A stretch of 64,000 bases of DNA from NCBI RefSeq assembly GCF_008369165.1, contig NZ_VOBA01000001.1, positions 992,001 to 1,056,000 on the forward strand. Direction: 5' to 3'. The notes under the pieces are model-generated. The model was not told the DNA's origin. It worked only from the letters and a program-made list of their open reading frames with translations, and searched no databases. Of the stretch, positions 24,538 to 30,663 are shown piece after piece. Origin of the DNA: Dietzia sp. ANT_WB102 (GTDB lineage: Bacteria; Actinomycetota; Actinomycetes; Mycobacteriales; Mycobacteriaceae). Both the position numbers and the translations under genes were made by a program. Position 1 is the first letter of the stretch. Each line of letters starts with the position of its first letter.

Positions 24538-24693
24538 TCACTCACCGATGATGGAGCCCGAGATGACGTCGTAGACGTTGTTGGCGGCGTCCGAGCCGGT
24601 GGTAAGGAAGCCCTCGGCGGCGGTCGAGCCAGCGGAGACGAAGCCGTCGAAGATGCTGAAGATGTTGGCGATGATATCGGAGACGGAACCCAT
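24538..24693 (-). CDS. Porin-like small acidic peptide 2 (51 residues)
   Basis: A 51-residue peptide starting MGSVSDIIANIFSIFDGFVS, with a middle AGSTAAEGFLTTGSDAAN and the end NVYDVISGSIIGE. It has no Lys, Arg, His or Cys and a charge near -6. It shares with peptide 1 the MGS start, a TGSDA motif and repeated Ser/Gly/Asp separated by hydrophobic residues, so the two are probably paralogues. The RBS (CGAAAGGGG) is nearly the same, and a 7-bp hairpin precedes it by 22 nt. As with PorA and PorH, two short acidic peptides encoded next to each other could form a hetero-oligomeric mycomembrane channel. Confidence 0.72.
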   Translation of the reverse strand: MGSVSDIIANIFSIFDGFVSAGSTAAEGFLTTGSDAANNVYDVISGSIIGE

Positions 24694-24715
24694 TTGGGAA
24701 CCCCTTTCGTTAGTG

Positions 24716-24734
24716 GCGACGCCTTGTGCGTCGC
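24716..24734 (-). promoter_or_regulatory. 5' UTR hairpin of small peptide cassette 2
   Basis: GCGACGC and GCGTCGC form a 7-bp stem with loop CTTGT (plus-strand sense), 22 nt before the ATG. Confidence 0.55.
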
Positions 24735-25003
24735 TGCGTGGTGCAGTCCTGCTTACGGACTCGTGAAGTTCATCTCGAACTCGTCACCGAACGTTACTAA
24801 CGGGGTCCACATCGTCACTTGGAGAAGCATTTTTGCCCGCAATGTCGGATGGATAACAACTTATTGTCGCAGCTAAGTGTGCCCCATACCCTTATGGTGT
24901 TATCCCCATCACATTCGTGTAGCGTGCCGGCTCGGCCACCGCAGTGCGAGTGATTTCGGCGACGGGATTCCCCGACGGGGTGTGTCGGGGGAGAATGGGG
25001 CGC
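24735..25003. other. Divergent intergenic region between peptide 2 and argJ
   Basis: About 270 nt with the lowest GC in this part. It must carry the promoter of peptide 2 (minus) and of argJ (plus). Runs such as ATAACAACTTATTG near 24852 are AT-rich, but I cannot assign -35 and -10 boxes with confidence. Confidence 0.4.
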
Positions 25004-26215
25004 ATGACGCCGCACGCCACCCACGCTCCCGAGTCGATTCCGCTGCCGCCGGGCTTTCGCGCCCACGCCGGAGCTGCAGGGCTCCGCGGGGAGGGTGACG
25101 ACGTCTTTGTCGTCGTCAACGACGGTCCCGCGCCCGCCTCATCGGCGGTGTTCACCCGCTCCCTGTTCGCCGGACCCTCGGTCGTGCTCAGTCGCGCCAA
25201 CGCCGCCAGTGGCCGGGCCCGCGGCGTCGTGGTGGTTGCGAAGAACGCCAACGTCGCTACTGGGGAGCAGGGCATGGCCGATGCGCGCGAGGTGCTCGAG
25301 CACGCCGCCGATGCGGTCGGGGCGACGCCGGAGGAGATGCTCATCGCCTCCACCGGCGTCATCGGTCGGCGCTACCCGATGGATCTACTGCGCTCGCACC
25401 TCGACGGGCTGGCCGGCGCGGAGTTCAACGCTGACGCGGTCGCCCTGGCCACCGCCATGATGACCACCGACACCCATCCCAAGACGGCGCGCATGGAGGT
25501 GACGACGACGACGGGCGGCACCGCCGAGGTGGTGGGCATCGCCAAGGGCGTCGGAATGATCGAGCCAGACATGGCCACAATGATCGCCGTGCTTTTCACC
25601 GATGCTGCAGTGGAGCCAACCATGCTGGACACCGCGTTCAGGGCCGCGGTGGACGAGACCTTCAATTGCCTGTCCGTCGACACCGACACCTCGACCTCGG
25701 ACACCGCGATCGCCCTGGCCAGCGGGTCCGGCGACCCAGTGGGAGAGGCGGAACTCCGTGAGGCGTTCGAGGCGGTCTGTCTGGACCTGACCCGCCAGCT
25801 GGCCCGCGACGGCGAGGGTGCCACCAAGCTCCTGACCGTCGAGGTGACCGGGGGGCGCGACCGCGACCAGGCCAAGCGCGTGGCCAAGGCGATCCTCAAC
25901 TCGCCGCTGGTCAAGACTGCCGTGCACGGCGCCGATCCCAACTGGGGTCGGGTCGCGATGGCGATCGGCAAGTGCCACGACGACACCGACATCGACCCCG
26001 AGCGGGTGCGCATCGTGTTCGGCGACCTCGAAACCTATCCCGCGTTCCCCGGCGAGGCCGAACTCGAACGGCTCACCGAGATCATGCAGGCTGAGGAGGT
26101 CACCATCTCGGTCGACCTCGGTGTCGGGGGCGGGATGGGCGACGGGACCTGCACCGTCTATGGCTGCGACCTCACCCGCGAGTACATCGCCATCAACGCC
26201 GACTACACGACGTGA
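25004..26215 (+). CDS. argJ: Bifunctional ornithine acetyltransferase / N-acetylglutamate synthase
   Basis: A 403-residue autoprocessing Ntn-type enzyme that moves acetyl between N-acetylornithine and glutamate in arginine synthesis. The cleavage site is KGVGMIEPDMATMIAVLFTDA, with Thr192 of the MATM motif as the new N-terminal nucleophile. STGVIGRRYPMD forms the oxyanion part, and DGEGATKLL and VHGADPNWGRVAMAIG are also typical. No other arg gene is near, whereas argJ usually sits in argCJBD. It could be the only copy, or a second OAT-like paralogue. ATG 25004 is chosen. ATG 24995, 3 nt after GGGGGAGA, is an equally possible start. Confidence 0.9.
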   Translation: MTPHATHAPESIPLPPGFRAHAGAAGLRGEGDDVFVVVNDGPAPASSAVFTRSLFAGPSVVLSRANAASGRARGVVVVAKNANVATGEQGMADAREVLEHAADAVGATPEEMLIASTGVIGRRYPMDLLRSHLDGLAGAEFNADAVALATAMMTTDTHPKTARMEVTTTTGGTAEVVGIAKGVGMIEPDMATMIAVLFTDAAVEPTMLDTAFRAAVDETFNCLSVDTDTSTSDTAIALASGSGDPVGEAELREAFEAVCLDLTRQLARDGEGATKLLTVEVTGGRDRDQAKRVAKAILNSPLVKTAVHGADPNWGRVAMAIGKCHDDTDIDPERVRIVFGDLETYPAFPGEAELERLTEIMQAEEVTISVDLGVGGGMGDGTCTVYGCDLTREYIAINADYTT

Positions 26216-26246
26216 GCCTCTGACCTTGGGCCCGACCTGGGCACTG

Positions 26247-26280
26247 GAAACCGGCCCCCGCACTGCGGGAGCCGGTTCTG
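26247..26280. terminator. Bidirectional terminator between argJ and peptide 3
   Basis: AACCGGC (26249-26255) pairs with GCCGGTT (26271-26277), with an inner CCCGC/GCGGG stem. It serves argJ on the plus strand and the third peptide on the minus strand (60 nt behind its stop). Its first 15 nt equal the terminator at 23929. Confidence 0.75.
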
Positions 26281-26337
26281 TCGTCATTCGAGAGGGCCCA
26301 GGTTGCGTCTGGTTACGCATGCTGGGCCTTCGCCGAC

Positions 26338-26451
26338 TCAGGAACCCATCGCCAAGAAGTAGTTCGCCAAATTATGCATTGCCCACTCGAATCCGGACGA
26401 ACCTAAGGCGCCGACAGAGTTGCCAATTGCCCACAGCAAACTTGAGAGCAT
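26338..26451 (-). CDS. Porin-like small hydrophobic peptide 3 (37 residues)
   Basis: A 37-residue peptide, MLSSLLWAIGNSVGALGSSG followed by FEWAMHNLANYFLAMGS. It has one Glu, one His, no Lys or Arg, no signal sequence, and ends GS like peptide 1. It is shorter and more hydrophobic than peptides 1 and 2, closer to PorA (45 residues) in style. RBS GGAAGGAAA is strong, a 6-bp hairpin lies 19 nt before the ATG, and a TTGAAC-17-TACCAT promoter fits upstream. The shared terminator sequence and layout tie it to the other two cassettes. Confidence 0.68.
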   Translation of the reverse strand: MLSSLLWAIGNSVGALGSSGFEWAMHNLANYFLAMGS

Positions 26452-26470
26452 GAGCTTTCCTTCCCCCAGA

Positions 26471-26491
26471 GGCGGCACCGGTTGCGCCGCC
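26471..26491 (-). promoter_or_regulatory. 5' UTR hairpin of small peptide cassette 3
   Basis: GGCGGC and GCCGCC form a 6-bp stem with a 9-nt loop, 19 nt before the ATG at 26451. Confidence 0.5.
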
Positions 26492-26547
26492 CTCGTTACG
26501 GGTTCGAGGTGAATTTGGTCACTTAATCGCTCCGTGCCCGTATGGAT

Positions 26548-26576
26548 ATGGTAATGGGGCATAGCAAAGGGTTCAA
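26548..26576 (-). promoter_or_regulatory. Promoter of small peptide cassette 3
   Basis: On the minus strand TTGAAC (26576-26571), a 17-nt spacer and TACCAT (26553-26548) give a good actinobacterial promoter with a 5' UTR of about 90 nt. An inverted repeat TGTGAC / GTCACA with a 5-nt centre (26582-26598) lies directly upstream of the -35, where an activator would bind. Confidence 0.55.
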
Positions 26577-26598
26577 TAGGCTGTGACAAACAGTCACA

Positions 26599-26720
26599 TG
26601 CAAATGGTATTTCACCACCCGTCCACGGCGGCAGTCGATTTCGGCGGTCAGCGTGGCTCGGGCCTCGGGGCGCGCACCGCCCAGAGCCGCGACTCGCTGG
26701 GCCCGGTGTCCCGGACGGAG
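26599..26720. other. Short intergenic stretch
   Basis: About 120 nt between the upstream region of peptide 3 and the end of the esterase gene. Nothing recognisable is seen in it. Confidence 0.4.
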
Positions 26721-27734
26721 CTAGCCCACGGGGCTCGGGCCGCGGCGGGCCATGGTCAGCAGGGTGTCACGGGTGTCGTGCCACACGGTGCCGGTGATGT
26801 CGCCCCACGGATCGTGCCCGCCGGGGACAAGCGAGACGCGGGCCGGGTCTCCGGCGCGGCGGGCCGCCCTGACGTACGACTCGGACTGCTCGGGACGCAC
26901 CACCTTGTCATCGCGGCCGTGGATGCACACCACCGGTACGCCGGCGGGCAGGTGCGTCACCGGAGAGGCGTCGACGTAGCGCTGCCGCCGCGAATCCGGT
27001 CGACCGCCGAGAAGACTGGGGACATAGCGGTCGCCGGCGCGCTCGGCCATGAGCAGGTCCGCCACCCCGGCCAAGGAGACGCAGCCGGAAACGGGCACGG
27101 CGGGTCGCGAACCGGGAAGCGAGGACGGCAGCCGCGCCCGCCCCGCGACCCACAGTGCCAGGTGCCCGCCGGCGGAGTGCCCGGCCACCACCACGCGCCG
27201 CAGGTCGAGGCGGTTTTCGACCTGCGGCGAAATCTCCGCGAGATAGTCCACGGCATCGCAGGCGTCTGCCACGGTGGTAGGCCACCCCCCACCCGAGTCC
27301 ACCCGCCGGTACTCGATGTTCCACACCGCGACATCGAAAGATGCTAGGTCGCGGGCCTGGTTATCCATGTAGGTCCGGCCGAGCGAATCCTTCCAGCCCC
27401 CGCCGTGGATGAGCACGACCACCGGTAGTGCCGGGTTGGCGGAGTCGGGCAGGTACAGGTCGCCGAACGTCTGACCGTCGGTGTCGCCAGGATCGGCGTA
27501 GTCGAAGCGACGGGGTTCCCGCACCGGGACCGCGCCCTCCGGCGGGGAATACGGGCGTGAAGCTACCGAGTCTGCACGCTGGCCCGCATCGCCCTGGTCG
27601 TCGTCGTCCACCCTGAGCGCGCAGGTCAGCGCCCAGCCCGCCGCCCCACCTAGGCCAGCCGACATGCCGACCAGCAGCGCGCGGCGGGACAAGTCCGGCC
27701 GGGCGCGGCGGCCGGACGTGCGACGGCTGGACAT
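26721..27734 (-). CDS. Alpha/beta hydrolase (BD-FAE esterase type) with Tat-like signal
   Basis: A 337-residue exported esterase/lipase. Residues 13-40 hold a twin-arginine motif (SRRALLVG, R17-R18) followed by a hydrophobic Gly/Ala segment. The oxyanion hole is HGGGW (110-114), the nucleophile is S187 in GHSAGG, the acid is D275 or D276 in HGRDDKVV and the base is H307 in PGGHDPW. This layout is that of carboxylesterases and kynurenine-formamidase-like enzymes. The substrate is unknown. It is 46 nt downstream of the fadD6-like gene on the same strand and may share its operon, which would fit lipid handling. Confidence 0.87.
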   Translation of the reverse strand: MSSRRTSGRRARPDLSRRALLVGMSAGLGGAAGWALTCALRVDDDDQGDAGQRADSVASRPYSPPEGAVPVREPRRFDYADPGDTDGQTFGDLYLPDSANPALPVVVLIHGGGWKDSLGRTYMDNQARDLASFDVAVWNIEYRRVDSGGGWPTTVADACDAVDYLAEISPQVENRLDLRRVVVAGHSAGGHLALWVAGRARLPSSLPGSRPAVPVSGCVSLAGVADLLMAERAGDRYVPSLLGGRPDSRRQRYVDASPVTHLPAGVPVVCIHGRDDKVVRPEQSESYVRAARRAGDPARVSLVPGGHDPWGDITGTVWHDTRDTLLTMARRGPSPVG

Positions 27735-27779
27735 GCGGCGGCTGAACCTCCTGGTGGGGGGTGCCGGCCGGCCGAGGGG

Positions 27780-29663
27780 TCAGGCGGTGCCGGCGACGAC
27801 GTCGTTCTCCGCCCCATCGTAGAACGGGACGTACCCTTTCTTCTTGGACAACACGTAAAGGGGGTCGTCGAACCTCGAGGTGTCGAAGGCTTGCTCGCGC
27901 AGTTCGGTCTTGCGGCTCTTGTAGGTGGAGGTGTGCTCGAGCTCCGTGGACAACCGGATGAACAGCGGAACCGCGTACGACGGCAGCCATCCGCGTAGGT
28001 GCTCGGCCAGCGCTTCGCCATCGAAATCCGACTTGTCGTGTAGACGGACTGCAGCCATGCCGGCCTTGCCGTCGGCGTCCGGCACGGCCACGCCGAAGAC
28101 GACGGCCTGGTCCACCTCGGGGCGTGAGTTGATCGCGGCCTCGACCTCGGTCGTGGCGACGTTCTCGCCCTTCCAGCGGAACGTGTCGCCCAATCGGTCG
28201 ACAAAGGACGCGTGCCCCAGCCCCTGGTCGAGCATGAGGTCACCGGAAACGAACCAGGCGTCGCCGTCGCGGAAGGCGTCGCGGACGATCTTCTTCTCCG
28301 TGGCCTCGGCGTCGGTGTACCCGTCGAAGGGCTGCGAGTCGGAAATTCCGCTGATGAGTAGCCCGGTCTCGCCCCTCCCGACCTTGGACAGTCTGCCGTC
28401 GTCGCCCCGGCGGGGCTCGCCCGTCTCGGGGTCGTAGTCGACGATCGCGAAGTCCATCGGGCAGTAACCGGTGGTCCGGGCAACACTGAAAGCGTTGACG
28501 AACGCGATGTTGCACTCGCTGGCCGCGTAGAACTCGCAGATACGGTCCACGCCGAAGCGTTCCTGGAACTCGTCCCAGATCTCAGGGCGCAGGCCGTTGC
28601 CGGTCATCACGCGGATGGAGTGGTCGCGGTCGCCCGGGCTGGGCTCCTGGTTGAGCAGGTAGCGGCAGATCTCGCCGATGTAGATGGCCGCCGTCGCCCC
28701 GGCCGTGCGGGCCTGGTCCCAGAACTTGGTCGCCGAGAAGTGCTCCTCGATCGCCAGGCATGCCCCGGACGCGAGCACGCAGCCGAGGGCGACCGTGAGC
28801 GCGTTGTTGTGGTACATCGGCAGGGGGCAGAGGAGGACATCGTCCTTCTTCAGCCGCACGCCCGACAGTCCGAACCCGGCCATCGCCTTGTTCCAGCGGT
28901 AGTGGGACATCGTCGAGGCCTTGGGCAGGCCCGTCGTGCCCGACGTGAAGACGTAGTAGGCGGTCTCGTCGCCGACGGTTTCGTCGGCGTCCGGCGGGTT
29001 CACCTCGCCGACGTCCTCGCTCAGGGCCTCGAGCTCGTCCTCCAGCCACGTCAGGTCGGACAGCTCCTCTGGGCGGTGGTTCGCGCGGAAATCGCGGAAG
29101 GGCAGATCCACCGGCGAGCTCACCGCGAGGAGTTCGCCCATCCAGTTCTCGCGGGGCACCGACAGGACGGCCTCCGCGCACTCGGCGCCCACCAGCACGA
29201 CCGTGGATTCGAGGATCCGCTGCGAGTGGTCCATCACCTCGCCTCGCTGGTGGTGATTGAGCAGTCCCACCGAGGCGCCGACCTTGAGCGCGCCCATGAT
29301 CGCCAACAGCACCTCGGGGCGGTTGACCATGCAGATGCCGATGGTGTCGCCCCGCTTCACCCCGCGCGCTCTGAGTACCTCGGCGAAGCGGTTGGCGCGC
29401 CGGTTCGCCTCGCCGTAGGAGATCTCGGACCCGAGGAATTTGAGGAACGGCGCGTCGGGACGGGCCGCCGCGAGCTTCTGGAAGCGGCGTCCGATGGACA
29501 CCTTGTCGCTGCTGCGCGAGGTGCGGACGATGCGGAGGCCGTTGAGAACGGACGGCAGGTCGGCGGCCAGGGAGGGCAGGCCCTTGGCAAGGTCAAGCGG
29601 GGTGAGGGGGCGGGCGGCTTCCGACCGGCGGGCGGCGGCGGTGGCGGTGGGCGAGTCGGTCAC
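27780..29663 (-). CDS. fadD6: Very-long-chain fatty-acyl-CoA synthetase / FATP-type, FadD6-like
   Basis: A 627-residue adenylate-forming enzyme that activates fatty acids with ATP and CoA. YVFTSGTTGLPKASTMSHYRW is the ATP/AMP P-loop, ICEFYAASECN corresponds to the FATP/VLACS version of motif II, and WFVSGDLMLDQGLGHASFVDRLGDTFRWKGENVAT is the hinge plus FATP signature. The VLACS style (GDTFRWKGENV) separates it from ordinary FadD enzymes and matches mycobacterial FadD6. GTG 29663 overlaps the tetR stop by 4 nt. It is therefore probably repressed by that TetR and induced by acyl-CoA. Confidence 0.87.
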   Translation of the reverse strand: MTDSPTATAAARRSEAARPLTPLDLAKGLPSLAADLPSVLNGLRIVRTSRSSDKVSIGRRFQKLAAARPDAPFLKFLGSEISYGEANRRANRFAEVLRARGVKRGDTIGICMVNRPEVLLAIMGALKVGASVGLLNHHQRGEVMDHSQRILESTVVLVGAECAEAVLSVPRENWMGELLAVSSPVDLPFRDFRANHRPEELSDLTWLEDELEALSEDVGEVNPPDADETVGDETAYYVFTSGTTGLPKASTMSHYRWNKAMAGFGLSGVRLKKDDVLLCPLPMYHNNALTVALGCVLASGACLAIEEHFSATKFWDQARTAGATAAIYIGEICRYLLNQEPSPGDRDHSIRVMTGNGLRPEIWDEFQERFGVDRICEFYAASECNIAFVNAFSVARTTGYCPMDFAIVDYDPETGEPRRGDDGRLSKVGRGETGLLISGISDSQPFDGYTDAEATEKKIVRDAFRDGDAWFVSGDLMLDQGLGHASFVDRLGDTFRWKGENVATTEVEAAINSRPEVDQAVVFGVAVPDADGKAGMAAVRLHDKSDFDGEALAEHLRGWLPSYAVPLFIRLSTELEHTSTYKSRKTELREQAFDTSRFDDPLYVLSKKKGYVPFYDGAENDVVAGTA

Positions 29664-30286
29664 GACTTCTCCTCTGGGGCGGTGGACACTGACTTGGCAG
29701 GATCGCCGGCGAGGCCACGCCAGGCGAGCTCCACGACGACTTCGGCGGCCACCGACGTGGGGATCGAGCGGTGGGCCACACGATCAGCGACCGCCTCACC
29801 CGCTCCGACGAGGGCGGTGGCGACCACCTCGAGCACCTCGCGACTGCGCTCGTCAACCGAGTTCTGCGCGAGCAGGTCGGCGGTGAGGTCCACCAGCACC
29901 GACCGGGTCTTCTCGACCTCGTCTCGGAACTGGGGTTCGGCGAAGGCCTGACGGTAGACGACGTTCCACGAATCGGTATGCGCGTCGACGAATTCAAGGA
30001 ACGCCTGGACCACGCTCTGGAGACGCCTCCGCGGACCGGCACTGCCGGTCGCGGCGGCCGTGAGGTGGTCGATGAGTCGACCGGACTCGCGGACCACACA
30101 CGCGGCGAACAGTTCCTCTTTGGAGCCGTAGTAGAGATAGAGCATCGGCTTGGAGATGCTCGCGTGGCGGGCGATCGTGTCCATCGAGGCCGACCGATAG
30201 CCGAGATCGGAGAACACGCTGATCGCGGAGTCGAGCATCTGCTGCTCACGGATCGCACGTGGGATGCGTTTTGTCCCCGTCGTCAC
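29660..30286 (-). CDS. TetR family regulator of the fadD6-like operon
   Basis: A 208-residue repressor. The N-terminal HTH reads MLDSAISVFSDLGYRSASMD, then TIARHASISKPMLYLYYGSKEELF, a very typical TetR recognition helix. The C-terminal domain is helical and unassigned but sits with an acyl-CoA synthetase, so an acyl-CoA ligand is plausible. GTG 30286 follows GGAGG by 8 nt. Codons upstream to 30328 are open but have no helix or RBS. A perfect 6+4+6 palindrome at 30329-30344 is the likely autoregulatory operator. Confidence 0.9.
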   Translation of the reverse strand: MTTGTKRIPRAIREQQMLDSAISVFSDLGYRSASMDTIARHASISKPMLYLYYGSKEELFAACVVRESGRLIDHLTAAATGSAGPRRRLQSVVQAFLEFVDAHTDSWNVVYRQAFAEPQFRDEVEKTRSVLVDLTADLLAQNSVDERSREVLEVVATALVGAGEAVADRVAHRSIPTSVAAEVVVELAWRGLAGDPAKSVSTAPEEKS

Positions 30287-30328
30287 AGGTCTCCTCCCGG
30301 CTGGCGTGGTGTCATGGACCACACCCAA

Positions 30329-30344
30329 CTTACCCGTCGGTAAG
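30329..30344. promoter_or_regulatory. Probable TetR operator
   Basis: CTTACC-CGTC-GGTAAG is a perfect inverted repeat 43 nt before the tetR start codon. TetR proteins that control acyl-CoA genes often bind such TTACC/GGTAA dyads. Confidence 0.6.
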
Positions 30345-30460
30345 GACTTGTGGGAGACGCTCTACCGAACCGTCCGGTCGCCGGGTGCTAGTCTTCCGGC
30401 GTCGGTGTGCTCCACAGCACTACCGCTCGACACTGTTACGTGACCCGCAGGGAGAACCCG

Positions 30461-30628
30461 ATGAGCTTCGGTACCGGAGCGCTCGCCAGCGCAGTCGGCG
30501 GAATCGTCCTCGGCGGCATCGTCGCCTTCGGGCTCAACACCGCCATGGCGGAGAACTCCATCCCCGAGGTAGCGCAGCCGCCCGCCGACCAGGCCCTGCT
30601 CGGCCAGGTCGAATACGGCGCGCGCTGA
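30461..30628 (+). CDS. DUF2613 small membrane/secreted protein (Rv0236A-like)
   Basis: A 55-residue protein with a single hydrophobic segment (residues about 8-28, ASAVGGIVLGGIVAFGLNTAM) and a short Pro/Gln-rich outer tail. It matches the small DUF2613 proteins that lie next to aftD in mycobacteria and related genera. ATG 30461 follows GGGAGAA by 5 nt. It is 35 nt upstream of aftD on the same strand, so the two are co-transcribed. The conserved linkage suggests a helper role in arabinan assembly, not demonstrated. Confidence 0.8.
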   Translation: MSFGTGALASAVGGIVLGGIVAFGLNTAMAENSIPEVAQPPADQALLGQVEYGAR

Positions 30629-30663
30629 CCCCGCGCTGCCGACAAGCTCTTACGCCGGCGTAG

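Noticed and set aside
26500-26515. GGGTTCGAGGT as a tRNA T-loop
   Set aside because: No acceptor or anticodon stem can be drawn around it. It lies in the leader of the third small peptide.
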